Assembly: GCF_040054535.1 (NCBI RefSeq)
Contig: NC_090784.1
Span: 19,318,001 to 19,382,000, forward strand
From: Antennarius striatus
Lineage: Eukaryota; Chordata; Actinopteri; Lophiiformes; Antennariidae
Length of the DNA stretch: 64,000 nt
Reading direction: 5' to 3'
Below are positions 14,227 through 28,679 of the stretch, in pieces. Every line of letters begins with the position of its first letter. The stretch's first letter is position 1. Both the position numbers and the translations under genes were made by a program. The notes under the pieces were generated by a model. That model was not told the origin of the DNA. It ran no database searches and saw only the letters and a program-made list of their open reading frames with translations.

Positions 14227-16244
14227 TGCGTAGATAGAACTGTGCTATTTTATTCAAGGTGAGGGTGCATTTCATTTAGTTACCTGGCGCTAAAAGTAAG
14301 AGTGTAAGAAAGGAAGTTATAGATCGTGACTGATCGAAAGATTATTATAACATTTCCTCATCTGAGAACATTTCTGCCAGAGTTGTGTCAGATTTTTACT
14401 GGATGCAGTCATTATTTAACAATGAATACAACTCTTGTGATCTCACACTGCTCCTGGCTTTCATTTTATTTTTTATTGAGTGGCCCCATGCAACCCTAGA
14501 AACTACAAGCTGTGAATTCAAAGCAAGAAACTGCCAGTTAAAGACTGTACTATTCATGTCAGACAGAGCTATATTCTCACGCTGCCCATTTTGACAGACG
14601 ATGCTACAAATAAAAAAGGAATCTTATTTAATCTCATTAATTCACCCTGCCCATGAGAGTGATTGGAAGTCATGTGATTCACACCATTTGTGTTCTTGCC
14701 TGATCTTTTGGAGGATAACTCAACATGAGGAACATGCGAATTGTTTTTGAGATGTATCCGGAGGCAGGTGTACATCTGGGATTTGGTTGTTTTAATTTCA
14801 AAACCACGCCAACACCATCACCCCACCAATCTGTTTCCAATTTCTGACATAACCTCAGAAGTTCTTTCACTAAGAGCTACATGAAAATTGCTGTCCATGC
14901 AAAATCCAACCAGAAACAAGAAGACACGCCATAGTGTAGCCACAGCAGGATTTGCAACAGTTCTAGGTTTGCTGTAACAATATACCAACATGACTGCCTT
15001 GGAGAGAATCTTCTTTAGAACTATTATAGCTGCTTCAGAGTATATGCCCTCAGAGGCCTATTTATCAGAACAGCACCCTTCATCTGAATGGGAAAACCAT
15101 TGAACATACATGAGGATGAGATAAAATGGCTCTTTAGGCTAAACATTGAGTTTTTATTATTATTTATACCGCCGGTAGCAGCAAAGTGATTCTCTCAGAA
15201 ACATGACATCAAGCTAACACCGAAATTGAAATTGGGATGCATAACTGCTTTTAAACGGGTTTGCTGCTATACAGGGGGAAGTGCAAATTCAATTACTTAT
15301 TTGTGCATTTATGTAGCCTACAGGCTGCACTGCACAATCTAAATGATAATCGTGTGCCTATTATTTTTGCTGCCAATTCTAACCTTGGTGTTTTACTGGT
15401 CCCTGGTGAGGACGCTCCTCACCAATATACAGTATCTTTATTACCATTATTATTACTATTATTATTTATTACTCTTCACATAATAATTATATTTAACCCC
15501 CGAATAAAGTATCCACCAGTTTGTTAGTGGGATCAATACATTATTAAAATCCCTCCAGACGTCTTTCAAATTGTTAGTTATTCCACTGTTACATATGGAG
15601 AAATTTCTAAGCTTAACTTATGTTATTTTTCCTCAGGTCACCTAGTTTGACTGAATAACTGCCTGCATGGATGACTTAAGCGACAATCAGTTGGAGTGTT
15701 TGTCTGTCCCCAGCTTCACCCTGCCGGGCTCAATATGCTGAGACATTGTTTTGATTCCAGCCCAAACTCCACTATTGCCTGTATCAGATTGTCTATGAAG
15801 AGGGAAGAAAACTACTACAGCCTGCCCTGCCCTGCAATCTTCACTGGGCTGAAGTAAATTGCTTTCATTTTGGCCAGGCTCTCCTTTGTTATAATGTGAC
15901 AAGGCTACTGATTAGATGAGAGGGAGATCAATAAACTGCCAAGCTTGTGGCTCAAAAGCAGAACAGGGAAATCAGAAGAGACTTTCTCCATTATGTCACA
16001 TGGCTTGTGTTAAGTTGAGCCTCCAGTCTTGAGGGATAACACCACCCATATGAATTGACACTTGGGAGTTTAATCTTGTGATTAACCAAGCAGCCATGGA
16101 TAATGAGGGGGCTACTACTTACTGCTACTTCACATAATTGTGGCACACCCTTATTGATATTTACACTGAGGCATCATAAATACCAATATGGTATTGTATG
16201 GTACAACAATAGATTAGCAAACACAACTATTGATTTCTATATAA

Positions 16245-16327
<83 letters not shown>

Positions 16328-17795
16328 TATATAATAATCGCAATGGCACAATAACATCATCATTAACATCATTATTGAATTGATACATACTTCACCAAAC
16401 AGATGCAATTTATTACTTTGTCATTATCATCTCTGTTATTGATGGTTGGATGATCGCCCCCAATGGTTTGTCTGTCAACCAATTTTTATACAATACAGTG
16501 CAGGGATAGGTCAACAATAGAGTTGATAATTTTATTTATTGTAGATTACTTTTCCTTTCTCCTTAATAAAATGAGATAATGACAGTGATATTGAGAGAGG
16601 TGGGTACTGATCCATGAAGGTTGAGATAAATATATATTAACCAGTTATTTTGTTTAGTCTGTGGTAATGCGTACATTTTTTTAAAGATTAGTGTATTACA
16701 AAGTAATAAAAAATGTTCAGCATTGCAACAGGAGCACTATTATCTGTGTTATTTCTTTATTAAGTCAGGTGCATGTGCAATCTGAATTAATCGTATTTTC
16801 ACTTAGTAAAGCTATGCTTTTGATTTCTTTAAGACGGACGTAGATCTTACAGATCAGGGTCAAGTAGGAATGATGCTTGTGGCACAATGTCGGCTTTATG
16901 TGAGTGAAAGGTGAGAATCTATTCACAGGTCAGTCACCCATAGTTACATCAAACAGTAGATGAGCTGATGGAAGTAAAAATATGTCATGGCTATAATGTT
17001 ATAATGAACCTGCACTGTAAAATGTTACATGATAAACCAAAGAAAGCTACTGTCAGTACAAAGGTAATGTGTCTAAGACACAATTATACCCTGCGTCCAG
17101 GACAACAGACATAAAACACTAGATATGCCACATTTATACAACAAGCGCTAAAAATGCTCATGTTACTAGATCTGAGCAGCAGATCTGAAACCGTACACAA
17201 CTGGGACACGACTCAACTCATGGCATCTTCATTTTATGCCATTGCTCTTAACTTTGGTCTGCGTTTTTCCTGTTTTGTTGTGTTCTGTCCTTTCAATATA
17301 TAAAGGGGAACGTATAATCCACAAAGACCCAAAAATAAAACACAATAGATGAGAGTAGAGGTGGAAAAGTAGGTCAGCTGGCAATAGTAGTAACAGTGAA
17401 ATACCGCCAAACATTGATTTTGTGTACTGGTATTACTGTAATTACCTCTAACTGTAGATCCTGTCTGTCTCTAATGTAACATCCCAGCTCCATGAGAGTC
17501 TGTAGGACCAGTATGGTTTTCACCTGGAATACTCATTGAACTAAAAAGTCAACTCTGATGGTAAACATCACATTCAGTCTCACACAGGACACTATGGCAT
17601 GCACTAATCTATAGTATCAAGTTAGCTAGGAGTTGTCAAACAAATGTGGCTTATCCAATCTTTTTGTGCTGGAGACAGAGGTCACACTGAACAAGTCACA
17701 GGACCTTAAAGAAAGACAAATGCCAATCACACTCACAGTCACTCCTCTGGTTAATTTTGGGGTCATCAGTTCACCTCTACTGCAAATTTCTGGTT
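14227..17795. other. No gene recognised
   Basis: AT-rich sequence around the (TA)n tract at 16249; nothing further seen. Confidence 0.65.
16249..16324. repeat. (TA)n microsatellite
   Basis: About 37 TA units ending in CAGTATATAATAAT. Confidence 0.97.
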
Positions 17796-17893
17796 GTGGG
17801 ATGAAGCCGGAGAACCTGGAGGAAACCTACAGACATGGGGACAAAATGCAAACTCCAAACAGAAAAGTCCCAGGATTTGAGCCTAGGACCTTC
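17796..17893 (+). repeat. Dispersed fish repeat, right-half fragment
   Basis: GGAAGCCGGAGAACC-like start, ATGCAAACTCCAAACAGAAA and GGATTTGAGCCTAGGACCTT match the right half of the same repeat as at 14136, in the same orientation. Confidence 0.6.
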
Positions 17894-19285
17894 AAATATA
17901 TTGCTACCCATATATTTACATATATTAGTATTTATTTTACATTTGACTCTGGCAAGGAGTAGTAGGTTTCGAAGTTTTCTTGGTGGACCCAAGAGTAAAA
18001 CTTGTTTTAAGACTTATGTTAGTGATAGTGGTGAAAACAGAGCAGAATCCAGTCAAATGGCTTGGTAGCTAGGGTTAGGTGACTGATGGGGGCTATTTGA
18101 TGAGGTTCACCGAGAAACTGGCATAAAAGAAAAAGAAAGAAAACCAGACGAGTGAAGGAAAAAACTCACTAGAAAGAAAACCATCTATCGCATCTGAATG
18201 TAGAAACTAAATTTAACCTAGATCTGGGTGATCTGGCAGAGTGTGGGTTAAATCCATGAAACCACCGTTAACCTCTTCATGTAACCGTGCTGGGACTGCT
18301 GTTGTCAGTCAACCCAAGTTGGCCTTGAGTTGTAAACCTCAAATCATTGAGGATGCAGCAAAATCTTTTTTCTCTTTGGCCGGGGGGGGCTTGTGTTCAG
18401 TGACAGTGATGCTGATAGGATGTGGCAGGTGTCCTTTTGATGTCCTCCGCACAGTTGTTACCAAGTCTCCACATATGTGCAAACCAAACATAATGACTTA
18501 CAGACAGTAATAGCTGTTGTCCTGGTGTAATAGTCTAGAAGTCAGGATGCACAGGAGACACAAATTTATCCATCTTTTGAAAATTGTCCTTATCCTTGAA
18601 GGAAAACGCAGCAGCAGGTAGCTATTTGTGATCCAATTAGGATTATTACAGTTTGACTAGCATATGCCTAAAAACTGTTTATCATAAACTTCCAATATCC
18701 ATCTTTAATGTTAAAGATAGGGGGAATATACGTAAATGAGTGTCACAAACACATCCCTCCAGGGAGCGACAGCCAATCACATCTCGTATCTGCTTATCAA
18801 TTAATGAGCAGATAAGAGTCTCTGCAGCGCCTGCAGTGTAAACTCCAAGTTCATTAGGAAGTAATCACTTCCTTTCGTTCATTAAGCCTAAAGCCTACGG
18901 TTTGATGACGAGCTCTCGCACAACTGACGCCACTCAATGTACAGTAATGTATATTTGGTAGCTGTGGATTTGATACATGAGGACATTACTCTTGATGTTG
19001 TACATCCCTTACAGGGATAGTTGCTTTACCATGAAATAAATGACACTATTATCTTGTAGACACACCTTAAAAAAAATATAAAGGCTACTCCTGGGTGCCG
19101 TCGTTAAAAAATCCTTAATTTTTTTCTTCCCTTGGGGATCTTTAAATATGAGGATTATTTGAGGCATTTCACAGAAAATTACACCAATGGCTTTGGCTAT
19201 ATAATACCTTCATTGTATGTCATACCATCCTTTTGGATTATCTCCTTTGAGACGTAGAGTTGCTGATGGAAACCCCGGTGGTCGT

Positions 19286-19310
19286 GGGGGGTGGGGGTGG
19301 GGGTGGGGGG
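19286..19310 (+). repeat. Ideal G-quadruplex motif
   Basis: G6-T-G5-T-G5-T-G6: four long G runs with single-T loops, the most stable class of quadruplex consensus. Confidence 0.85.
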
Positions 19311-20330
19311 TAGAAGAGGCACCCACTTCACTTTGATCCTGACAGAAAGATGGCTGGCTCCCAGTAATGTCATCTCCTCTCAGCCTGACCCACTTGTTTG
19401 CTCTCATCTTCAACGTGTTGAGGGGGAGTGAAATGATACGCTGTTGTCTGTTGCAACCGATTTTACATCTTTTTCTTTATGCAGATTCAAAGTGAAATAT
19501 AATGTACGCCATTTTGAGGCTGCTTTTATCCAAAGTGACGTACATCGCCATAAGTGCATGCATTAATAGTTTGAGAGGACCAGATAATGTATGAGCAACA
19601 ATATCATCAATGATGGAGTTTGGACAGAAAACATCATTCTCATTGGATTGCAGACAAGGTTATGTCATTCTGTTTTAAACTGTCTTTGTCTGCTATAGTT
19701 TGTGATGACAGGTCATTGCAGTGTCACTGAACTAGACAAAGTCAGGTATCCAGCAAGGTGACTCGTCATGCATGCCTGGATTGTTTCGAACCACCGAGTC
19801 GGAGACAATGTCATCAGATCAGATGGAATAAAAAGAATTGCACTTATCTTTGCATCTACCAACTTCTTCAATGTCATCATCCCAGCTGTGCTGTTTCCCT
19901 GGAGCACAGCTTCTTCCCCTGGTGGGCTTAATGACCCACAGAGCATGCCTGTAAAATCCAAAGGGGACCATTATTAGTCTTCCTTAATAAAGTCAGATTG
20001 TTTTAGTAAGATGATGTGTTTCTAAATACGGTGTCTATTCTGCCATTTTCCACGCTGATGCAGATGGTCTTATCATCAGCAGCAGAAACACTTATTTTAT
20101 GATCTCTGATAATTGATTTTGCAATGAGTGCACCCCTTCAAAAGATGCGGGGGGAAAACACATCATTAAAAACTATTAAAAATGTAAACGAGAAAATCTT
20201 TTCCCCCATTTATTAATCATCATTGTCAAAGTGTTCTCTTTTTTCAGCATTAACTGGATTAGCTGGATTCATACAATAAGAAATTGTTGTAATAATTAAA
20301 AAATAAATAGAAATGTGTTTTGTTTTGCAT

Positions 20331-20332
<2 letters not shown>

Positions 20333-20360
<28 letters not shown>
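20333..20360. repeat. 28-T homopolymer
   Basis: Uninterrupted T run. On the minus strand it could be a retroposed poly(A) tail, but no element is recognised next to it. Confidence 0.9.
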
Positions 20361-20363
<3 letters not shown>

Positions 20364-21286
20364 GTACAGCAATGAAGGAATCTGAGTGAACAAGGGCTGT
20401 ACCAGCGAGATAAGGTGTAGAGTCTTTTTTGCCGGCTTATCAGTATTCTCTGCAGTCTTAGTACTGCCTCAGCTCCAGAGGGAATTGACAATAACGAATT
20501 TTTTTATTATTTTTTTTTTCGCTCTTGCTTTTTCTGCAGATGGATTTGCAGGATCTTAAAGTATGAAAGATGTTGCCAAGTCCAAGTATTAAACGCTATC
20601 TTCCCTCATTTAGATGGAGAGAACTCCTCAAATACATTTACTCAACTCTACAGTTGATATTGACGTGGGCTCACTAAAAGGGCATTCTATATTTTCATTT
20701 GTCAGCGTGCTGGCTTTTTTTTTTTTATCATCCACAGAACCTGAAATGTGAGCACAAGTAAGAGAATGATGAATTCTGTCATATTTGAGGCCAAGGTGAA
20801 GTTATTTTGCCAGGAGTGGTAGCAGTGATAAATAACTGTAGAGTAAGACATTTTATTCTATTTTGGCCATTTTCATATATTCTCATATCTTGCACTGAAA
20901 TGTGCTTTTAGATGTGCACTGATATACACATATATCTAATATGTGAGTTCCATAATAACTTTCAAAATATCTTTAGACTGACAAGTCTACTAATAGAATA
21001 GAGTTCCAGTCCTGAAGTCAGAGGAAGATGAAGAACAAAAAGAAGAACAAGAACAACAGGAAGAACAAGAAACACAAGGGGCAGGTAGAGAGATAAAATG
21101 GTGGCCAGCTCCAACTTGGTGCACACCTAATGAACAGCTCGTAGGGGGGACGATGCTTAATAATTTTGCATACACATTCATTCCCCTTTATTATTATACT
21201 GTATTTAGAAAAAAAACAATGTTTAATGCTAGTTGTATCAATGTATTTTTATTTTGTTCTACTGTATTTATCCACCAAAACTTAAA

Positions 21287-21340
21287 AGCCTGTCTGTGAA
21301 AAGGCCTGGTCCGTTCCACAAAAAGGTTGGAAACCACTGC
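21287..21340 (-). mobile_element. hAT-type transposon end
   Basis: On the minus strand this reads CAGTGGTTTCCAACCTTTTT and then a 'GGAACGGACCAGGCC' block, the end of a frequent fish hAT family. Only about 54 bp remain. Confidence 0.5.
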
Positions 21341-22587
21341 TATATTTTCATCTTCATCAAATTTAAATTTTTTAGGTGGGTGAAAGCAAGTCAAATTTTG
21401 TATATTTTCAAATTAAATTGTACATTTCATGTCATAAATCAACAGAATGGCTTTTGTCTATCAACTCAATTTGTTGGATAAATGAAATGGAGTCTGAATT
21501 TTAATATTTGGCTCTGAAATATTGTAAAGTGCAAGAAATATGTAACATCGTATTTGGGCAGTAAAGTTAAGAAGTTGAAAGCCGTTAACTTTCACTGCAA
21601 CTGGGATCAGAATAGCTTTAATTGTGTGATGCTAATGACTACAAAAAACTTAACATCTTTTGTTTGTTTAGGAAACAAACAAGCATGCGGCTTCATTTTT
21701 TTATTTATTTTTTGACCAATAAAGAACCACCTTTATTCAATAGACATTTGCTGACATACCCTAAGTTCTTTACCAGCAGCAGAGACATTAAATGATTAAT
21801 ATCCCTGAGAGATGTGATCTGGTGGCTCAGGCATTCCTTCCCTCTGCTTACCTGGCTCCTTTTTGTCCTCTGCATGACACGTGCAGCAGGACGAGGGGGC
21901 TGCAGAGAGGTGACTAATGTATCTATGTGGGTCATATCTAGCTGACTGTATAATAAACAGAATGGGATAAAAGTCTGAGAGAGGAAACAGATCAGGAAGA
22001 GCATCCTCACCCCACACCCTCTTCTGCAAGTAATGTTGTGACCTTGACTAGACTTGGAGTTCAGCTTTTGGGTATTTTGCCAGAGGTTGCACCAAGGCTA
22101 TTCAGCTTAAGCTTTTCTGGTGTCTGTCATTTATTTTTATGTTAAGTGTTTTGATATTGACAATCAAGTGACGCATCAGACATTTTTGGCACAATAAGTT
22201 GAGGCAGACGGCTGGGAGACAAGTTGATCGGGCTGAATATTCCCTCTGAGCTACGCTTTATCTGTGATTGACCTACTGACTGACCGGAATTTCATTTTCT
22301 TGAAGCACAACTGGCTGTGAGAAACAAAATAATCAGAAAAGAGGGATAGCATAAGAGTGAAATGAGGCATTCAAATGGCCCTCAAAACACAGTGGTGGGT
22401 CCAGACAGGCTCTCTACACACACACAAAAGCCCTATATCACTTCATACAACGACGTTTTACAAATAGCTGCGCAGTGCCATCTAGAGGTGCCCCAGGCAA
22501 AAGGGGGAGGGGGAATAGAGGGAAACATTGAAGAGAAACAGCCCCAAAGTTGAGTCATGTGCATGTGTCACCCCACATATCTGTATG

Positions 22588-22634
22588 TGTCACCTCTCAC
22601 CTCGTGTCCGGGTGTCACGAGGTGAGAGGTGACA
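22588..22634. repeat. GC-rich perfect inverted repeat, 19-bp arms
   Basis: Arms 22588-22606 and 22616-22634 (core GTCACCTCTCACCTCGTG) pair exactly around a 9-nt loop TCCGGGTGT. It is much more GC-rich than its surroundings. Confidence 0.85.
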
Positions 22635-25600
22635 TCCTTCCACACGCCTGCATTCACTTTGATCCTCTCGGAGAGGAAAGGAAGGCAACATGTTACTGCA
22701 ATTGCTGATTCTCTTCTCCCCACATAGATAATCCCCTACTGATCCTATTTAGAAAAAAATGTGATGCAACCAAAACTGGATCAAGAATGTCTTTGCCGGG
22801 GCAGACCGGGCCCGTTAGGCAGCCGAGTGAGCAAAAAAAAAAAAGGAAATGTGTCAAGGTTGCGGAGCTGTCGGAAATGCGGGGTTTTTTTTCTTCAAAG
22901 TGGCTGCTTTTGAGTAACATGGCTTTGTCCTTTTCCTGTTTAAATCGTCGGTGCTCCACTGTCCCCAGTTACTGCGTGACATCTTTAACACTGCAGGGTA
23001 CACAGCTCCAGATATATGCTGTCATCAATTTTCCTGCCCACTGGGCACACATTGTTCATGTTCAGTACACCCTTGTAACAAAAGTCATACCTAGCTGTTC
23101 CCATGTTCTTTTTACGTTTAATCTTACCAATTCATTTGACCAGATACATATACACATGTTTGCTGACTGCACCGAAGGAGGCGGCAAAAACGGTCAGGAT
23201 TAAAACTGTCAAACGCAACCGTTACAGGATGAGAGATAATATTTACCCTAAAAGATGTGTTTTAAAGTAAATGTGATATGTATTTGAATTTAACAGCATA
23301 ATTAAAGTTTTTTTCTGGCTGTGACACTGGCATTTTAAGAGAGAGATTTGGCTATCCTTGCCATGAAATGAATTTTGATACATGACAAAAAAGGACATGA
23401 AAGATTCTGCCTGGAGATATTCCTGGGGAAAGTCCTCCCCTCAGACCTTTAACAAGTTTACTGATTCATCTTGGTAAATTTGCAGAGTTAAGCAGTGTTA
23501 AAACAACTGAGCAGACAAGATTCACTCTGTAGAATCAAATGCTGTGCTTGTGCTTTCTAAAATGAAAGAAAAAACAATCGATAAATATGTTTAAGCGCAA
23601 GTATCCAACATTAGCTTCATGCAAATGTCCAAATGAATATGAATGTTATTTGTGTAGAAGCCGAGTCGTTGGGTGGGTGAGGTGAGGTGAAATGAGGTGG
23701 GGAGTACCATATTGAGGAGGAAAAATGGGGACAAAAGTCCAGAGTGGGCCATAGTCTGAATTAATTGCCAACACCTCAAGCAAATGTAACCTCGATTTCG
23801 CTACCCAGTGATTACAGAGGTCACTGGAGCTCTTGTCCTCATTTCCAGCACAGAAAAAAAGAGCTCCTTGAGGGCTTTTTGTGACTTTTACCAATGTCAC
23901 AGTTAAAATATTCCAAATTTGGTATCCTTCCAGGACCATTTACATCTGTTCTGAATTAATTATCTATGCATATGAACATGTTGGGGGTCTTGAGCATATT
24001 ATTATAGCAAATTATATTCTTTCATTGATTAATTATTCTGCATAGTATCCAGCGTCGGTAGTGGGCCATTATAAACATTATAATGAACAAGGGTTTAGCC
24101 TACTTGTATTTATGTACTCACATATTGTTCTTAACAGTGATATGATCAAATAAAAACACGCTTAGAAAGAAGATTTTTTTAAGGCTAAGGTCTACATTTG
24201 GTTTTGATGATGTCAGCCCTGCCGCTGTTGCTGAGTGAAGGTCCTACATTGAGGTCATGTTTGACAGTTGTTACAATAGAGCATAGAAGAGATGATAGAT
24301 CCATCTGATGATCATGATTGTAGAGGACTGGAACAGCATTCTAGTTGAATATTACAGCTTGACATCAGATACCATTGTGATGTAAGTGCCTGGACAGATA
24401 ACCTGGATAAAGTATGTCTTGCCAACCCATCCCCTCTGAGCATCTTTATTCAAACTGACATATATAAAGAGATTACATTACTTTGTATTTTATCTTTAAC
24501 AATCATGATTAACCAGGAAACCTGTAGTTTCCATCATGCGTTTCACCTCAGGTCACATAATTACACAGAGACATCCTCCAGTGTGTACCATAGCAAAGTT
24601 TATGTTAAAAAAGTTTCTAGATTGAAATTTAGATATGACCGAAGTCATGTGCCCATGTTGTAATGATAAGCAGTATGTCTAAGTAAGCACAGATATGGCA
24701 TATCATTATCACTGATGGCAGCAAAAGATGCCAGAGAAAAGATAAAGCAATGAACAGAGCAATAACTTTAGCAATAGCAGTCGCTGAAGAGACCACAGGC
24801 CCATTAAAATTGTTGAAGATCAGATGCCAAAAGGTCTTATCCAGATTAGCTCAGACCACCCAGTTTTTGGAGCATCTCCAAAAGTCATCTATTATACGGA
24901 AGCAGCGCTGTTGGCAGGAGCTCTAAAGTGAGATTTTACCTTTTACACATAAGCTGTTTACATTCACTTTGTAACAGATGTTACTGTAACTGTTCTTCAT
25001 GTGGATGTTTGCTAATTAAATCTGGAATTCATTATGGATATGGGGAAAACAAAATCATCAAAAATACACTGGGTACAAAAATTGCCCGTTACAAATTTGT
25101 CTCGCTTTCATTTTACTCGAATCAAGGCTGGATGAAAAAATTTGCATTTTTATCACATGGTTATTCATAATTAACTACTGGCTGTTAATAATACTATACT
25201 GTAGACATGTCTGAAGCCTAAAATTGTTATTCAGGAAACATGATAGAAATGTGACAACAGCAACATTCTTTGTTCAGATAGATTTGCAGTGTGCGTTTGA
25301 TTGTTGTGTAAGCATCTGGGTATTTCATGATTCGACTTTCCATTTTCCTCATTTTGCCATAAAATTGTTAAAACATGTCTCAATATTCCCTCTTCTCGGT
25401 CGCTTGTTTTGGATGCCATTAGATGTTTGCATCGAAGAGATTATATAAAGTTAATTTCTTCTCAAACATTATTATAGTTCATTCACATCATACTGCATCT
25501 TGATGCCAAACTTTCCCCTCCAGCAGAGTGCTTGTTCACAGGCTTACCTTATATCACTGTCCTGGGTTATAAAAAAAATAAAAAATAAACAGGTTGTTAT

Positions 25601-26580
25601 TGATCTCCTATTCAAATTTACAATTTCAATTAGTGATGTGGGAATTCCATTAATTAGTGCCAGCAGGAGATGAAAAAGCCACAACTGTTCATTTCCTACA
25701 TCCGCTAACACTTTACAGGGTCATGGGCTGGCTGACTCCTGTCCCATCAGAGAATGACTGAAAGGTGGGGTCATATATTATTTGATTTTCATTTCTGTGT
25801 GGGTACGAGGAGGAGGCATTGTGGATAGTTTTCAACACTCAGTGTTCAGTGTTTGTTTTGGATATGTGAGAAAGTGAGATGGAGAAACTCTCGCCTTGAT
25901 ACAATGTTCCAGATGTTTCCTCAAGAGTTTTTCATATTGCCCCAGGCAAAAAGAAGGCATTGAAGTCAGAATCATATTGTCTCCTCTACTTCAGCATACT
26001 AACGTCAAGAGTTGAATCGCCTGAGCATCAGTATATAAATAATTTGGAAGAATGCTGTTCTGACCAGTTGAAAAGTTCAGTGTTGTGAAATGTGACTTTC
26101 CACGGCAGGAAACATAAAACCTACACTTTGCATACCTTCTTTCAGACTGGTGAAGTAGTTGAGTAAGTAGCCTATTCTTATCTAAACTCTAAGGCTTTAT
26201 TTGACTTTATGCACAGGCCTGGTTTGATCCCCTTTTTGTGTCTTTTTTATGTGTAGAACCAAGTGAAACAAACTGTCTGAAAGTTTGTGGCTAATGTCCA
26301 AAACTAATTGTGTCTCCCCTGCTTTGTAAAGGCCCTAAAGGTGTGCGTGCCATGATTGGTTTCTGCAGTTAGCTTCCTTTTAAATTTTTACGCACATTTT
26401 AAATAGTACCATTTTGCTAAGATTCAGCAGGTATAGTCTCTTGCACATCTCAACAAACAGCTGAATAGTTTTCCAAAAAAAAAAAATCCCCACTTGCTTT
26501 TAAAGCCCTAAAGCTGTCGAGCATTTATAAACGTGGTGCTTTTCATCTTACTTTGCTCATATTCACCTGTGATAGAGGGG

Positions 26581-26639
26581 TTATGCTTAAGAACATTTGC
26601 ATTAATTACATTAATTAATGCAAATGTTCTTAAGCATAA
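26581..26639. repeat. Perfect palindrome, 28-bp arms
   Basis: Arms 26581-26608 and 26612-26639 are exact reverse complements separated by CAT. It could extrude as a cruciform or, if transcribed, fold into a long hairpin. No terminal-repeat family is recognised. Confidence 0.9.
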
Positions 26640-28655
26640 TGTGACATTTATTGCACATATTTTCTAGTGTGATCAAGCAATCAATAATATTTATTGCACA
26701 CATTTCACACTCCACGAGGATGCTGTGGTTTGTAACCTAAGAACAGGCAAGTATGTTTCTCAGGTTAGCATCAAGTACTCCTTCTTAATCCTCAACAATG
26801 TATTTTTCTATTGTATACAATTATTATTGTATGGTACCTATAGTGGCACACAATGGCTTTTTTCCAAATGGGTCATATTACGAAGTCTTTCAGGACACAT
26901 TAAAGCAGTTGTTCACATCATAGGGCAGGTAAGGTGACCCAAGGCAGGTCATCCCTTTATTTTTGCTCTGCACCTCCTTATAAATATAACATAGATAAAG
27001 AACCCATCTGGTGTTTTGGGTAAAATAAATGAATCAACTCCACCTGAAGCCTCAGTGATCTTAGATGAATTGGCTGTCGTTCAGGGAATTATGAATAGGG
27101 TGGATCTGATGTCAGCTACCGGCGAAGGCCATTTCTCTCTGCCTCAATCACGTTCAAGAGCTTGACCTATTCTTTTGGCACAGCTTCATGAAAGAGCTTT
27201 TCACAAGTTCTTCAGTTCTGTTTAACCTTTCCAGAACAAGTATAATGTACATTTAAAATACTTTTCAGATTAAGACTTGAGAAATCTTATGTGCCACGAA
27301 AATAAGGTTTGTTTCAATCAGCAAAATACACCTAAAGGTTTAACGGTAAAAGATCTGCATCATGACATACAGTATATGTGTAAATAAACTGTATATACTG
27401 AGTATGAGAGAGAATTGAACTCTGAAGATTAATCGCTAAAGCAGCATACTTTTATTTTCAAAATGTTTGGGATGGAAAGCATATGCAGACACATGGCATT
27501 TAGAAAAATAACAGAGCCATGCCAGAAGGTTTCACAAGAAAATGTTCTGAAGAATAACTAAGCTTTTCCTTAGAGAATTAAGTTTGACTATACACAGGTG
27601 GAGCTATCAATCTAGAGCACGGCTGCCAGATGTTAGCCCCCATCATCTACAATTTAGTTTTTTTTGTCCTTTCTTTCTTTTTTCAATTGAAATAATAGAT
27701 ATATAGTTTGCCTTTTGTAAAAGTTAGAAACTTCAGGTCTTATCTAAACAAGTTTAGAGAGCTGTGGATTCAATTGTCTTCATATGTGTCAGGTTATCGC
27801 CACTGGTATATCTCCTGAAGGTAGTAGGTACAAGAAGGTAGGTACTGTATGAAATCCATTAAAGAAACATTTTTGCCAAGATCCTGTATGGATATGTAAA
27901 ATTATATATATATACAGAAGGAGTCCGTCATCTCACCTTCACTTGCATACTTAAATACATTAAGATACATTAAATACATGGTAGGATTGGTGCCACAGTG
28001 CTCTGGTCATACATCTGCTGTGTCTCCTACTTCTCACCCATAGCAAGCGGGGATGGCTCCAGCGTAACCCATGACCCACCAGATGGAAAAGTGGCTGTAC
28101 ATGAGACAATTACGGTTTTGTTGTCTACAAAAAAAATGGAGAGATAGATGGTAGGATTATATAGGATAGGCCATGACAAGACAGGGCAGCACAGAACAGA
28201 GCAGGTACAGAATGGCTCAAAACATTGCACCGCTGAGCCGGACAGGACAGAACAGGACAGGACAAGCTAGGTTGTCATGGGAGGTTTGCTGTTGTGTCCC
28301 CTGATTGCTGACTGTGGGGACTGTCAGTTACAGCTCCCACAGCTTCACAACATGAGCCACTGTGTCCACCGTTAATTAAATATGTTGTTTAAAATGACTG
28401 ATTTCACCAGCAACAGTAGAAGCTAAAAGGAACAAGAGAAGAACTGCATCATCAGCATTTCTTTTTTCTTTCCTTTTTTTTTTTTTTTCTAAAACTGGTG
28501 TTTTCTCATCTGCATAGCTGTCAAGTTGAACATTTAAATGTATTGCTCTGTCTCCTATAGGAGGGCAGTCAGGGGGTTCCTGAGGGGATAACCTGCAGGG
28601 AAATAAAATATAACATTCCAAATTCAAAACCAAGGAATATTTTTATGAACCCTTA

Positions 28656-28679
28656 TTCCATCCATCCATCCATCCATCG
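28656..28679. repeat. (CATC)n short tandem repeat
   Basis: Six CCAT units, the tetranucleotide that often borders the dispersed fish repeat seen at 14136. Confidence 0.9.

Larger units (their letters stand above)
17894..21286. other. No gene recognised
   Basis: Contains the G-quadruplex at 19286 and the T-run at 20333. A CTTATC/AGATAAG pair (18796-18818) could bind GATA factors but is weak evidence alone. Confidence 0.6.

Noticed and set aside
22787..23203. 138-codon open frame on the plus strand
   Set aside because: Composition and lack of motifs fit a chance frame across mixed non-coding sequence.
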